A DNA stretch of 64,000 nt, from contig CBDDED010000003.1 in the NCBI GenBank assembly GCA_965226825.1, positions 2,604,001 through 2,668,000 of the forward strand, given 5' to 3'. The translations under genes and the position numbers were made by a program. Origin of the DNA: Io17-Chloro-G2 sp965226825. GTDB taxonomy: Bacteria; Chloroflexota; Dehalococcoidia; Lucifugimonadales; UBA3495. Shown here piece by piece: positions 25,643 to 35,931 of this stretch (position 1 is the first letter of the stretch; each line of letters opens with the position of its first letter). The notes under the pieces were generated by a model. It ran no database searches, was not told where the DNA came from, and was given only the letters and a program-made list of their open reading frames with translations.

Positions 25643-27103
25643 TTAACCCGCCAGTTGAGTGGACCTCGGCAAGCTGGTTTGGCCCATGAGGTACCGGTCC
25701 ACGCCATGAGCGAGGTCACGCCCTTCGGCGATGGCCCACACGACCAGGGACTGGCCTCGGGCGGCATCTCCTGCGGCGAAGACCCCGGGGATGCTGCTCA
25801 TCTTGTACTGGTCCACCTTGACGTTGCCCCGGCCATCCAGCTCTAACCCCAGGTCGTTCAACATACCGTCGTGTTCGGGGTGCAGGAAGCCCATCGCCAA
25901 CAACACCAGGTCAGTCTCCACCACCATTTCGCTGCCCGGCGTCTCTTTCATGACGGGGCGGCCGTTGGCGTCAACCTCGCTCCAATCCACACGCACGGCG
26001 TTAAGCCGTTCCACCCGGCCGTTGGCGCCGGAGAATGACTTGGTCAGGAGGTTGTAGTCCCGAATCCCCCCTTCTTCGTGGGCAGGTGAGGACCGCAGGA
26101 CCATGGGCCACTGGGGCCAGGGATTATTGGCGGGGCGGCTTTCAGGAGGCTCGGATAGCAACTCGAACTGATGGACGATTTCAGCGCCCTGCCGGTGCGC
26201 AGTCCCGAGGCAGTCGGCTCCAGTGTCGCCGCCCCCGAGAATGACCACTCGCTTGCCTTCGGCGGTTATCCGCTCTTCGGGGCTGACGTGCTCTCCGGCT
26301 AGAAGCCTGTTTTGTTGCGTCAGGTACTCCATTGCCAGATGAACCCCGTTCAGGTCCCGCCCCGGCACGTCCAACTCCCGGGCCTCAGTGGAGCCGCAGG
26401 TTAGGCAAAGAGCATCGTATTCGGACAATAGGTCGGCAACGGATACGTTGACCCCAACGTTGACCCCGGTTTGGAAGGAGATTCCCTCCTCCGCCATTAG
26501 GTCTACCCTTCGCCGGACCACCGATTTATCTAGTTTGAAGTCCGGAATGCCCAGGGTTAACAGGCCGCCGATGAACTCGTCCCTCTCCAACACGGTGACC
26601 AGATGGCCGGCCCGGTTTAGCTGCTGGGCCGCGGCCAGGCCAGCGGGTCCCGACCCCACAAGGGCCACCTTCTTCCCGGTGCGGTGCTGCGGTGGTTCAG
26701 GCCGGATAAGCCCCGACTCGAAAGCGCGGTCGGAGATCTCTTTTTCAATGTACTCGATGGTGACCGGATCGGAATTTATGCTCAGGACACAGGAAGCTTC
26801 GCAGGGCGCCGGGCAGATTCTCCCGGTGAACTCTGGGAAGTTATTCGTTGAAAGGAGCACATCTATAGCCCGGTCCCAATTCCCGAGGTAGACTTGGTGG
26901 TTGAACTCAGGAATTACGTTGCCCAGGGGGCATCCCATGTGGCAGAAAGGCACGGCGCAATCCATGCACCGACCACCCTGTTCTCGAGAGTCTTTTTCGG
27001 GCCACAACTGGTAAATTTCCCGGTAGTCGCCCTTGCGTTCCGTAACCGGCCGCCGTTCCGGGGGCACCCGGCCCGAGTCCATGAATCCCGTGGGCTTACC
27101 CAT
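25643..27103 (-). CDS. gltD: glutamate synthase small subunit, NADPH-dependent
   Basis: GltD supplies electrons from NADPH through two [4Fe-4S] clusters and FAD to the large subunit for glutamate synthesis from glutamine and 2-oxoglutarate. The 486-residue product has the Cys-rich cluster motif CMDCAVPFCHMGCPLGN, a FAD-binding VALVGSGPAGLAAA and an NADPH-binding VVILGGGDTGADCLG. Its ATG at 27103 overlaps the end of gltB by 8 bp (ATGGGTAA), so the two are coupled. A further 16 residues upstream are in frame but do not resemble the family. Confidence 0.94.
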   Translation of the reverse strand: MGKPTGFMDSGRVPPERRPVTERKGDYREIYQLWPEKDSREQGGRCMDCAVPFCHMGCPLGNVIPEFNHQVYLGNWDRAIDVLLSTNNFPEFTGRICPAPCEASCVLSINSDPVTIEYIEKEISDRAFESGLIRPEPPQHRTGKKVALVGSGPAGLAAAQQLNRAGHLVTVLERDEFIGGLLTLGIPDFKLDKSVVRRRVDLMAEEGISFQTGVNVGVNVSVADLLSEYDALCLTCGSTEARELDVPGRDLNGVHLAMEYLTQQNRLLAGEHVSPEERITAEGKRVVILGGGDTGADCLGTAHRQGAEIVHQFELLSEPPESRPANNPWPQWPMVLRSSPAHEEGGIRDYNLLTKSFSGANGRVERLNAVRVDWSEVDANGRPVMKETPGSEMVVETDLVLLAMGFLHPEHDGMLNDLGLELDGRGNVKVDQYKMSSIPGVFAAGDAARGQSLVVWAIAEGRDLAHGVDRYLMGQTSLPRSTQLAG

Positions 27104-30100
27104 GCCGAGCTTCTTCCAGTTCTCTCTGCTCCTCCGCCGCCTGGCGCTCACGCTCCAACAAAATGCGCCGGTAGTCCCTTGGCATAACCTTCTTGAACCT
27201 GGGCAGGGACTGTTCCCAATCTTCCAAAATATTCCGGGCCGGGGTGCTGCCGGTCAAGCGCAAATGGGATTCAATCAGGCCTTTCAACAGTTTGACGTCC
27301 TGAGGGTCTTCAACCCCTTCCAGGTCGGCCAGGCCATCATTGAAACGCAGGTGGAAGTCGCCGTCCTGGTCGTAAACGAAGGCCAATCCTCCGCTCATTC
27401 CAGCGGCAAAGTTGCGGCCGCACCGCCCCAGGACTACCACGGCGCCGCCGGTCATGTACTCACATCCGTGGTCCCCAACGCCTTCAACCACGGCGCTAAC
27501 CCCGGAGTTGCGTACACAGAACCTTTCGCCGGCCACGCCCCGAACAAAAGCTTCGCCGCCGGTCGCACCGTACATCGCCACATTGCCGATGATGATATTT
27601 TCCTCGGGCACAAAGGTGGCCTCAGGATGAGGGCGTATGACCAGCCGGCCCCCACCGATCCCCTTCCCGACGTAGTCATTGGCATCCCCGTCCAAGTGGA
27701 AGGAAACACCCTTGGCCAGAAACGCCCCGAAGCTCTGCCCCGCGGAGCCCGTGAAATGAATCTGGATGGTCTCAGGAGGCAGACCTTCTTCGCCGTATCT
27801 CTTGGCCACTTGGCCGCTGAGCATTGCGCCAACGGTCCGGTTGGAATTTCGGATAGGCAGGTCGAATTTTACCGGTTCTCGGCGTTCCAGGGCCGGCTCG
27901 GAAAGGGCAATAAGTTCGTGGTCCAGCGCCCGGTCCAACCCGTGATCCTGGACCTCGCAGCAGTAGACCGGCTCTTGGTCGGTCCCGTTGATGGAGCCTG
28001 GCAGCTGCAGGTAAAGCAGCTTGGATAGGTCCAGCCCCCGGGATTTCCAGTGGTCCATCGCTTCCCGGGCGTCCAGCATGTCCACCCGTCCCACCATTTC
28101 GTTGACGGTGCGGAACCCCAGGTCGGCCATAATCTGCCGCATCTCTTCCGCAACAAAAATGAAGTAGTTAACGATATGTTCAGGCTGTCCGGCGAACATC
28201 TTGCGAAGTTCAGGGTCTTGGGTGGCAATACCTACCGAGCAGGTGCCCAGGTGGCACTTACGCAGCATGATGCAACCCATCACGACCAGGGCAGCTGTGG
28301 CGTAGCCAAACTCTTCTGCCCCCAGCAAGGCGGCAATAGCGGCATCGCGGCCGGTCTTTAGCTGGCCGTCAGCCTGGACTACTATCCTGCTGCGCAAGCC
28401 ATTGGCCACCAGCACCTGTTGGGTTTCGGCAATGCCAAGCTCCCAGGGCAGGCCGGCGTGTTTTATCGAGGTCTCCGGCGAGTTGCCGGTGCCGCCGTCG
28501 TGGCCGCTGATCAGGACCACGTCCCCATGACCCTTGGATACTCCGGCCGCGATCGTCCCCACGCCAACTTCTGCTACCAGCTTGACGTGGATGCGGGCCT
28601 CCGGGTTAATGTTCTTCAGGTCATGAATCAGTTGGGCCAGATCCTCGATCGAGTAAATATCGTGGTGAGGCGGCGGTGATATCAACTCCACCCCGGGGAT
28701 GGTCCGGCGCACCCAGCCGATATAATCGTCAATTTTGTTGCCCGATAGCTGGCCGCCCTCGCCGGGCTTGGAGCCTTGAGCCATTTTGATCTGCAGGTCG
28801 GTGGCGTTCACCAGGTAATTCGGCGTCACTCCAAAGCGCCCCGAAGCAACCTGCTTGACTGCGCTGCTGCGAGAATCCCCGTTGCTGTCCAGCGTGTAAC
28901 GATGGAAATCTTCCCCGCCCTCCCCGGTGTTGCTCCGAGCGCCCAGACGGTTCATAGCAATGCCCATGGTTTCGTGGGCTTCCCGGCTGATGGACCCCAG
29001 GGAGATTGCGCCGGTGGCAAAACGTTTAACGATTTCCGAGATGGGCTCGACTTCCTCAATGGGGACGGGCTGCTGGGTTTTCTTAAAATCAAGAAGACCG
29101 CGGAGGGTCGCGAGGTTTTTGCTTTGGTCGTTGGCCAGCCGGGCAAACTCCTGATAGGCACGCGCATCGTTGGTCCGGGCGGCGTGCTGCAACTTGGCTA
29201 TTGAATCCGGGTTCCACTGGTGGAACTCGCCGTCCCGCCGCCATTGGTAAAGCCCGCCCATCTCCAGTTCCAGGGCTCCGGCAATATGAGCGCCGTCGAA
29301 TGCCTCGCGGTGGTTATCCAGGGCCTCGGTTTCCAGGACGTCCAGCCCGATGCCGCCAATCTTGGACGGCGTCCAGGTAAAGTACCGGTCCACCAGGTCT
29401 TGACTGAGTCCGACCGCTTCGAATATCTGCGCGCCCCGGTAGCTTTGCAGGGTCGATATGCCCATCTTGGACATGACCTTGAGCACGCCTTTTTCGTTGG
29501 CCTTTATAAAGTTTTTTTCCGCGTAGTCGGGAGAAGTTCCGTTGAATTCGCCTTTGTCAGCCATCTGCCGCGCTGAGGCCAACGCCAGGTAGGGGTTGAT
29601 AGCTCCGGCGCCGTAGCCGATTAACAAGGCAAAGTGCTGGACCTCCCTGGGTTCGCCCGATTCCACCACCAATCCCACCTTGGTGCGGGTCCCTTCTCGA
29701 ATCAGGTGGTGGTGGACCGCCGAAGTTGCCAGGAGGCTGGGTATGGGAGCCTGTTGCCCATTGACGCCCCGGTCGGAAAGAATTATCAGGGAGTTGCCGT
29801 CTTCGATCGCCTGGGACGCCTGCCGGCAAAGCCGCTCCAACGCCGCTTCCAAGGCGCCCACTTGCCCCCCTGCTTCAAACAGGGTGGATAGGGTTATCGA
29901 ACGCAGCCCTACTTCCTGGATTTGCCTGATTTTCTCCAGGTCGCGGTCATTGATAATCGGCGAATGGAGTTTCAGTTGGCGGCAGTGAAGTGGTGTCTCA
30001 TCAAACAGATTGCGCTCACTGCCGATAAAGGCTTCCAGGGACGTCACCAGTTCTTCTCGGATGGCATCCAGGGGCGGGTTGCTCACCTGGGCGAAAAGCT

Positions 30101-31697
30101 GTTTGAAATAGTCGAACAGCAGGCGGTCCTGGTCCGAGAGCACGGCCAAGGGGGTGTCGTTGCCCATAGAACCCTGGGCTTCGTGCCCCTCCATGGCCAT
30201 GGGTGTAGTTAGAATCCGCAGCTCTTCGACGGTGTAGCCAAAGGCGCGCTGTAGCTGTATCAAGGTTGGCTGGGCCGCCGCTCCGTTCTCCGCCGGGGCT
30301 TGCGGCGCAGGTTCGGGCAACTCGTCCAAGTCCACTTTGTTTTCCTGCAGCCACTGCCCGTAGGGATGCCGGTTGGCAAGCCTGATCTTCAGTTCATCGT
30401 CGCCGATGATCCGACCTTCCTCCAGATTCACGAGGAACATTCGCCCCGGCTGGAGGCGTCCTTTTTCCCTCACCTGGGAAGGCGGCACATCCAGTACGCC
30501 GGTTTCCGAACCCATTATCAGCTTGTCGTCCGTCGTGACCGTGTAGCGGAAAGGCCGCAGTCCGTTCCGGTCCAACAGCGCGCAGATGCTGCGGCCGTTG
30601 GAAGACACCATCATGGCGGGCCCGTCCCAGGGCTCCATGAGGCATGAGTGGTACTCGTAGAAGTCCTTTTTAACCTGGGTCATGGACTCGTGCTGTTCCC
30701 ACGCCTCGGGAATCAGCATCAGCATGGCATGTTCCAGGTCACGGCCGGTCATCAGCAGTAGTTCCAGGGCATTGTCGAAGGAAGCAGTGTCGCTGGCCCC
30801 CGCGGTCATTACCGGGGGTATCTTGGCCATGTCCTCGCCGAACAACGGCGATTCAAACTGGGCCTCCCGTGCGTGCATCCAGTTGAGGTTGCCCCGGAGG
30901 GTGTTGATTTCACCATTGTGGGCCAGATAACGGTAGGGGTGGGCCAGCTTCCAATGGCCCAGGGTATTGGTGCTGAACCGCGAGTGCACCAGGGCGAAAG
31001 CGCTCTTCACCAACGGGTCGGCCAGATCTGGATAGAACCCATTGATCTGGTGGGCCATCAGCAATCCCTTGTACACCATGGTGTAACAAGACATACTGCA
31101 GATATAAAAATAGTCGGCGTCTTCTTCCGCCAGGCCCAGGCCCTCAATCGAGTGCTCTATGACTTTCCGGGTTACATAGAGCTTCCGTTCCAACTGCTCC
31201 GAGTTGGCCACGCCGGAGCCCATGCCAACAAAAACCTGGCTTATGACTGGGCAGACCGCCCTGGCGTCGACGCCAATCCTGCTGCGATCCACCGGAACGT
31301 CCCGCCAACCAAGCAAGTCCAGACCGGCATCCTTTACGGAGCGCTCAATCAACCGGCGGCAGGCGTCTTCAGCCTGGGGGTTAGGCGGCAGAAAGGCCAT
31401 TCCTACGCCAAATTCACCGGGGCCAGGCAGGGAGAACCCCAATGCCTCGGCTTCACGCTGGAGCAGCTCGTGGGGCATCTGGATCAGGATGCCCGCGCCA
31501 TCACCCGTTTCCGGGTCCCGGCCGCAAGCGCCCCGGTGGCCCAGGTTCTCCAGAACTTGGAGAGACTCGTTGATTATCTGGTGGGATTTTTCCCCGGTGA
31601 TGTTGGCAACGAGGCCCACGCCGCAGTTATCGTGTTCCGTTTCAGGAGAATACAATCCCGATTTGGAGAGTTGTTTTAGGCTTTCCAATGGGTTCAT
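27096..31697 (-). CDS. gltB: glutamate synthase large subunit
   Basis: The 1533-residue subunit carries an N-terminal glutamine amidotransferase domain whose catalytic Cys is expected at position 25 in DNCGVGLV after removal of a propeptide, a central domain, an FMN-binding TIM barrel, the [3Fe-4S] motif GCIMLRKCHLGTCSVG, and a C-terminal beta-helix rich in Gly. Ammonia from glutamine is channelled to 2-oxoglutarate. Length is standard for bacterial GltB. It is cotranscribed with gltD; the upstream region is shared with the divergent tRNA-Ser gene. Confidence 0.96.
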   Translation of the reverse strand: MNPLESLKQLSKSGLYSPETEHDNCGVGLVANITGEKSHQIINESLQVLENLGHRGACGRDPETGDGAGILIQMPHELLQREAEALGFSLPGPGEFGVGMAFLPPNPQAEDACRRLIERSVKDAGLDLLGWRDVPVDRSRIGVDARAVCPVISQVFVGMGSGVANSEQLERKLYVTRKVIEHSIEGLGLAEEDADYFYICSMSCYTMVYKGLLMAHQINGFYPDLADPLVKSAFALVHSRFSTNTLGHWKLAHPYRYLAHNGEINTLRGNLNWMHAREAQFESPLFGEDMAKIPPVMTAGASDTASFDNALELLLMTGRDLEHAMLMLIPEAWEQHESMTQVKKDFYEYHSCLMEPWDGPAMMVSSNGRSICALLDRNGLRPFRYTVTTDDKLIMGSETGVLDVPPSQVREKGRLQPGRMFLVNLEEGRIIGDDELKIRLANRHPYGQWLQENKVDLDELPEPAPQAPAENGAAAQPTLIQLQRAFGYTVEELRILTTPMAMEGHEAQGSMGNDTPLAVLSDQDRLLFDYFKQLFAQVSNPPLDAIREELVTSLEAFIGSERNLFDETPLHCRQLKLHSPIINDRDLEKIRQIQEVGLRSITLSTLFEAGGQVGALEAALERLCRQASQAIEDGNSLIILSDRGVNGQQAPIPSLLATSAVHHHLIREGTRTKVGLVVESGEPREVQHFALLIGYGAGAINPYLALASARQMADKGEFNGTSPDYAEKNFIKANEKGVLKVMSKMGISTLQSYRGAQIFEAVGLSQDLVDRYFTWTPSKIGGIGLDVLETEALDNHREAFDGAHIAGALELEMGGLYQWRRDGEFHQWNPDSIAKLQHAARTNDARAYQEFARLANDQSKNLATLRGLLDFKKTQQPVPIEEVEPISEIVKRFATGAISLGSISREAHETMGIAMNRLGARSNTGEGGEDFHRYTLDSNGDSRSSAVKQVASGRFGVTPNYLVNATDLQIKMAQGSKPGEGGQLSGNKIDDYIGWVRRTIPGVELISPPPHHDIYSIEDLAQLIHDLKNINPEARIHVKLVAEVGVGTIAAGVSKGHGDVVLISGHDGGTGNSPETSIKHAGLPWELGIAETQQVLVANGLRSRIVVQADGQLKTGRDAAIAALLGAEEFGYATAALVVMGCIMLRKCHLGTCSVGIATQDPELRKMFAGQPEHIVNYFIFVAEEMRQIMADLGFRTVNEMVGRVDMLDAREAMDHWKSRGLDLSKLLYLQLPGSINGTDQEPVYCCEVQDHGLDRALDHELIALSEPALERREPVKFDLPIRNSNRTVGAMLSGQVAKRYGEEGLPPETIQIHFTGSAGQSFGAFLAKGVSFHLDGDANDYVGKGIGGGRLVIRPHPEATFVPEENIIIGNVAMYGATGGEAFVRGVAGERFCVRNSGVSAVVEGVGDHGCEYMTGGAVVVLGRCGRNFAAGMSGGLAFVYDQDGDFHLRFNDGLADLEGVEDPQDVKLLKGLIESHLRLTGSTPARNILEDWEQSLPRFKKVMPRDYRRILLERERQAAEEQRELEEARHG

Positions 31698-32077
31698 AGC
31701 GAGACCCTTAAAGTAGGTATAGGAGAAGCCGGCTGGCCCCGGCCAATAATAGAAAAGGAGCTATCCTTCGTCACACAACCAAGCTCAAATGTGCCGCCGG
31801 AAAGCTGCCCCGGGAATAGTTTGTTAAATGTATCACAAATGTCTTTGGTTAGGAAGCAATACCAAATTCCCAGGCCCTGGAATTAAAAACATGTGGCGCT
31901 GCGGGGAGCCGGGGGCAAAACCGGCAATGGCGCCAAGAGTCTGATTTGGGCTTCAGAGTTGGACCGATACGGGTTTCCATGGTCTGCAGGCGCCCGCCGG
32001 CTAGCAACGTCGCTGTTTTGGGAGCCCTCAAGCCTATTGATGCCTCCAGGGGCATTTGATACCATAATAGATTACAT
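31698..32077. other. divergent intergenic region upstream of gltB and tRNA-Ser
   Basis: About 380 bp with no coding frame of note. It must hold the gltB promoter (minus) and the tRNA promoter (plus). A CATAAT at 32063-32068, ten bases before the tRNA, could be the tRNA -10. I saw no riboswitch or palindromic operator. Confidence 0.4.
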
Positions 32078-32169
32078 GGAGGGATCGCATAGTGGTCGAG
32101 TGCGGGCGCCTGCTAAGCGCTTAACCCGCGAAAGCGGGTTCATGGGTTCAAATCCCATTCCCTCCGCCA
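32078..32169 (+). tRNA. tRNA-Ser (anticodon GCT), CCA encoded
   Basis: The acceptor stem GGAGGGA (32078-32084) pairs with TCCCTCC (32159-32165), followed by G and CCA. The anticodon loop contains GCT, reading AGC and AGU. The long variable arm (ACCCGCGAAAGCGGGTT) marks it as a type II tRNA, and the T-arm GGTTCAAATCC is canonical. Confidence 0.95.
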
Positions 32170-32333
32170 CCTAGTCGATACCAGTCCAAGGCCCCCACCG
32201 AAAACGCGGCTCCGCTAGCCGCCGGCCCATCTAGGCTAGGGCTTGGACTTCCGAATTCTCACCCTTGGCATTTGGTTCCTGCATCCATCCTTTCGCATCT
32301 TCGCATTTACGGCAAACGTTGAAAGACCAAGAT

Positions 32334-33674
32334 ATGACCTTAGCCCAAGAAAACTTGATCCAGAGCGAGTCCCAGGCGGTGCCCAGGAGCTTCTACCTGT
32401 GGACCATCGGCTGCCAGATGAACCAGGCCGACTCCGAACGCCTTGAATCGGCGCTGCATCAACTGGGAATTAGTCCGGTTGACCACCCAGAGGACGCCGA
32501 TGTCCTGGTTTTCAACTCCTGCGTGGTCCGCCAACAGGCCGAAGATAAGGTGGTCGGCAATTTGACCGCCACCGCTCCGCTGAAGAAGCAACGGCCCGGC
32601 CAGGTGGTGGCCCTCATGGGCTGCATGGTGGGCCCCAACACTGAAGGGCTGCGCCGCCGGTTTCCCCACGTGGACGTTTTCATGCGCCCGCAGGAATACT
32701 CTCCCCTATTGGACTTACTGGGGAAGCGTTTGTCCGTTGATTGGGAGGGGTGCGTCGGTGAATTGACCTCCACTCGCCCCGACGTGGCCATTCACGTCCC
32801 GATAATCAAGGGCTGCGACCTGATGTGCACCTTTTGCATCATCCCCTACCGCCGGGGGCGCCAGGTAAGCCGTGATCCGGAAGAAGTGGTCCGAGAGGTG
32901 GAGTTGCTGGCGGCCCGAGGCGTCAAAGAGGTGACGCTCTTGGGCCAGACCGTTGACGCCTATGGTCTGGATCTGCCCGGCAAACCCGACCTGGCCGATC
33001 TGTTGACTAAGCTGGAAGATGTGCCCGGTCTGGAACGCATCAGGTTTTTGACTTCCCACCCTTCGTTTATGAGCGAGCGGATTGTCCGTTCTGTGGCGGA
33101 TTTGCCCAAAGTGTGCGAGCACATCAATCTTCCGGTACAGGCAGGGGATGACCGGGTGCTGGGCATGATGCGCCGGCCTTATACCCAGCGGGAATACCGG
33201 GATTTGGTGGGAGAAATTCATCGGGTGATCCCCGGCGCGTCCATGAGCACCGACATAATTGTCGGGTTCCCCGGTGAGACCCGAGAGGAATTCCAGAGGT
33301 CCCTGGATTTGGTGTCAGACCTGCGCTTCGACAAGGTCCATTGTGCAGCCTACTCTGGCCGCCCCGGCACCACCGCCCACCGGACCATGGAGGACGATGT
33401 TTCCCCGGAAGAGAAGAAGTCCCGCAGAGAGCAGATAGACGCTCTCCAGGAGAGCATCCAACGGGAAACCAACTCCCAGCTCGTCGGCAACCGGATGGAA
33501 GTCCTGGTGGAGGACCGCAAAAAGGGGAAGTGGCAAGGGAGGACCCGCAGCAACAAACTGGTCTTTTTCGAAGACGAGGCCGGCCAACTGGGGAATTTGC
33601 AGGGTGATTTAGTTAACGTCACCATAACCCAGGCAAGCCCCTGGTCGCTGCGGGGGGTCGCGGCTCCCGTCTAA
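32334..33674 (+). CDS. miaB: tRNA-2-methylthio-N6-dimethylallyladenosine synthase
   Basis: MiaB adds a methylthio group to N6-isopentenyl-A37 of tRNAs that read UNN codons. The 446-residue radical-SAM enzyme shows the three N-terminal Cys of the auxiliary cluster (GCQMNQADSE, NSCVVRQQA, GCMVG) and the SAM-cluster CDLMCTFCIIPYRRG (CxxxCxxC), followed by a C-terminal TRAM domain. I start at the ATG at 32334; the frame extends 23 codons further but that part is not family-like. The tRNA-Ser(GCT) just upstream is not a MiaB substrate, so their closeness is probably incidental. Confidence 0.92.
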   Translation: MTLAQENLIQSESQAVPRSFYLWTIGCQMNQADSERLESALHQLGISPVDHPEDADVLVFNSCVVRQQAEDKVVGNLTATAPLKKQRPGQVVALMGCMVGPNTEGLRRRFPHVDVFMRPQEYSPLLDLLGKRLSVDWEGCVGELTSTRPDVAIHVPIIKGCDLMCTFCIIPYRRGRQVSRDPEEVVREVELLAARGVKEVTLLGQTVDAYGLDLPGKPDLADLLTKLEDVPGLERIRFLTSHPSFMSERIVRSVADLPKVCEHINLPVQAGDDRVLGMMRRPYTQREYRDLVGEIHRVIPGASMSTDIIVGFPGETREEFQRSLDLVSDLRFDKVHCAAYSGRPGTTAHRTMEDDVSPEEKKSRREQIDALQESIQRETNSQLVGNRMEVLVEDRKKGKWQGRTRSNKLVFFEDEAGQLGNLQGDLVNVTITQASPWSLRGVAAPV

Positions 33675-33709
33675 GCGGGTGCGCTATTCCTAAATGAAAG
33701 TGTGATGCT

Positions 33710-34918
33710 ATGAATACCAGAAGCCGTCCCGCAACTATCCCGATCACTGAACTGGAACACTCGGCTTTTTGTAAAACCGAGGATGAATTGCCCTCCAAGT
33801 CTTTGGCGGAGGAGTTTGCCGTCAACGTCCAGTGGCAGGGCATCCCCAACGAATACCTGCATCTGGGCGCAGATGAACTGGACCAGCGGATTCGCGAAGT
33901 AAGAAGCCGGTTGGGAGAAACGGTTACCATCCTGGGCCATCACTACCAGCGAGAAGAAGTCATCAAGTATGCCGACTTTCAGGGGGACTCGTTCCTGCTG
34001 TCCCAGGAAGCGGCGTCCCGGCCCGAAGCCAACCACATAGTCTTCTGCGGCGTGCATTTCATGGCCGAAACCGCCTGCATCCTGTGCGCTCCTCACCAAC
34101 AGGTGATATTGCCCAACATAACCGCCGGCTGCTCCATGGCCGACATGGCGCCGATGGAAGACGTGGATGACGCCTGGGAAGACCTCCAAGACGTCCTTGG
34201 CGGCCACGGCGGCATCATCCCCATCACCTACATGAACTCCATCGCCGGCATTAAGGCCCTCTGCGGCCGTAACGGCGGGGCGGTCTGCACCTCATCCAAC
34301 GCCGCCGCGGTGATGAAATGGGGATTTGAACACGCCGAAAGACTGCTGTTTCTGCCTGATCAACACTTGGGTAGGAACACGGGCATCAAATTGGGAATTT
34401 CCCCCGACGAAATGGTCGTCTGGAACCCCTTCCGCGCCATGGGCGGCAACACCCCCCAGCAATTGCGCGATGCCAAGCTGGTCCTATGGCAGGGACACTG
34501 CTCGGTGCATACCCGGTTCACCGTCAAGCAGATAGAGGCCGCCCGCGAGAGGTACCCCGATGTTACCGTGCTGGTGCATCCCGAGTGCCCCATGGAAACG
34601 GTGGAGGCCGCCGACCTCAACGGTTCCACCGAGGTGATTCGGAAAACCATCAACGAGGCTGCGCCGGGAACCCAATGGGCGGTGGGGACCGAAATCAGCC
34701 TGGTCAACCGGTTGGCTTTGAACAACCCGGACAAGGTAGTCTTCTGCCTGGACCCGGTCACCTGCCCCTGCTCCACCATGTACCGGATTCATCCGGCGTA
34801 CCTGCTGTGGGTGCTTGAAGGCCTGGAGCGCGGCGAAGTAATCAACCAGATCACCGTCCCGGAAGACATTCGCCGGGATTCCCAGATCGCGCTCGACCGG
34901 ATGTTGGCCCTGCGTTAG
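33710..34918 (+). CDS. nadA: quinolinate synthase
   Basis: NadA condenses iminoaspartate and dihydroxyacetone phosphate to quinolinate with a [4Fe-4S] cluster, early in NAD synthesis. The 402-residue product contains LGHHYQREEVIKYADFQGDS, the Cys-bearing FCGVHFMAETACILC, HPEC and VTCPCSTMYRIHP, which supply the cluster ligands. This longer form has about 50 extra N-terminal residues compared with the E. coli protein. nadC follows, but nadB is not in the window. A hairpin terminator sits between nadA and nadC. Confidence 0.95.
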   Translation: MNTRSRPATIPITELEHSAFCKTEDELPSKSLAEEFAVNVQWQGIPNEYLHLGADELDQRIREVRSRLGETVTILGHHYQREEVIKYADFQGDSFLLSQEAASRPEANHIVFCGVHFMAETACILCAPHQQVILPNITAGCSMADMAPMEDVDDAWEDLQDVLGGHGGIIPITYMNSIAGIKALCGRNGGAVCTSSNAAAVMKWGFEHAERLLFLPDQHLGRNTGIKLGISPDEMVVWNPFRAMGGNTPQQLRDAKLVLWQGHCSVHTRFTVKQIEAARERYPDVTVLVHPECPMETVEAADLNGSTEVIRKTINEAAPGTQWAVGTEISLVNRLALNNPDKVVFCLDPVTCPCSTMYRIHPAYLLWVLEGLERGEVINQITVPEDIRRDSQIALDRMLALR

Positions 34919-34951
34919 GGCAGGTTAAACCCAGAAACCGCGTATAACCCA

Positions 34952-34999
34952 GGGAGCACAGAGTGAGTTGGTCCGAACAACCTCTGTGCTCCCTTTGGT
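34952..34999 (+). terminator. hairpin terminator after nadA
   Basis: A perfect 12 bp stem (GGGAGCACAGAG at 34952-34963 with its complement at 34982-34993), an 18-base loop and a short TTTGG follow the nadA stop. The weak T tract means partial readthrough into nadC is likely. Confidence 0.55.
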
Positions 35000-35067
35000 A
35001 TATTACGTGTGGTATACAACTCGTGGTATACAACGTGGATTAAAGCATTAGTGTAGCGAGGAAAACT

Positions 35068-35922
35068 GTGACGCAGTTGCCGCCGGAGGTGTTGCACCTC
35101 ATTGACTCGGCCCTCTCTGAAGACCAGGCATTCAATGACCCTACTACCCACGCTCTGGTGCCCGCAGGCGTGGTCGGCATCGGAATGCTGCGCGCCAAGT
35201 CCCAGGGCGTCCTTGCCGGGGTGGGCGTGGCGTTGGAAGTCTTTCGACGAGTAGACCCCCAATTGTCGACCAGGGTTCTTTTGGAGGATGGAGCCAACCT
35301 TTCGCCCGGGGACGAAATTGCCGGGATAGAAGGCGAGGCGTCCAGCATTCTCCGGGCGGAAAGAACGGCCTTGAACTTTCTGCAGCGGATGAGCGGCATC
35401 GCCAGCGACACCAGTCGCTATGTCCAGGCGATCGAGGGCACCCGTTCCCGTATCGTGGACACCAGGAAAACAGCGCCGGGGCACCGCTTCCTGGACAAGT
35501 ACGCCGTGCGGATGGGGGGAGGCCACAACCACCGCTTTCATCTGGCCGATGGCATCCTCGTAAAGGACAACCACGTCCAGGCGTTGCGGTCCCAGGAACT
35601 GGGTTTGAAGGAAGTCATCCAGCTTGCCCTCGCCCGGGCGTCCCACACCATCAAGGTGGAGGTGGAGGTGGAAAGCCTGGCGGAAGTTGAAGAAGCCGCA
35701 GATGCCGGAGCCCACATCATCATGCTGGACAACATGTCCGTGGAGATGATGGCTCAGGCAATGGCAATCATCGACGGACGGGCCGTGGTGGAAGCTTCCG
35801 GAGGGATAACCCATCGGAATGTCCGAGAGGTCGCGGAAACCGGCGTTGACCTCATCTCCATCGGCGCCCTGACCCATTCGACCACCGCTATGGATATCAG
35901 CCTGGATTTAGAGTTTAACTAG
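35068..35922 (+). CDS. nadC: nicotinate-nucleotide diphosphorylase (carboxylating)
   Basis: NadC converts quinolinate and PRPP to nicotinate mononucleotide, the committed step after NadA. The 284-residue product has the family sequence ALNFLQRMSGIAS, the Arg-rich VDTRKTAPG, and GGGHNHRFHLADGILVKDNH, plus the C-terminal VEASGGITHRNV. The start is a GTG at 35068 preceded by GAGGAAAA. It sits next to nadA, forming an NAD synthesis pair. Confidence 0.95.
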   Translation: MTQLPPEVLHLIDSALSEDQAFNDPTTHALVPAGVVGIGMLRAKSQGVLAGVGVALEVFRRVDPQLSTRVLLEDGANLSPGDEIAGIEGEASSILRAERTALNFLQRMSGIASDTSRYVQAIEGTRSRIVDTRKTAPGHRFLDKYAVRMGGGHNHRFHLADGILVKDNHVQALRSQELGLKEVIQLALARASHTIKVEVEVESLAEVEEAADAGAHIIMLDNMSVEMMAQAMAIIDGRAVVEASGGITHRNVREVAETGVDLISIGALTHSTTAMDISLDLEFN

Positions 35923-35931
35923 GGGACCGAG

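Noticed and set aside
32078..33674. tRNA-Ser(GCT) upstream of miaB as a functional link
   Set aside because: MiaB modifies tRNAs that read codons starting with U; this tRNA reads AGC/AGU, so the closeness is probably incidental.
34952..34999. Possible NAD-related riboswitch between nadA and nadC
   Set aside because: The only structure is a simple 12 bp hairpin near a weak T tract, best explained as a terminator.
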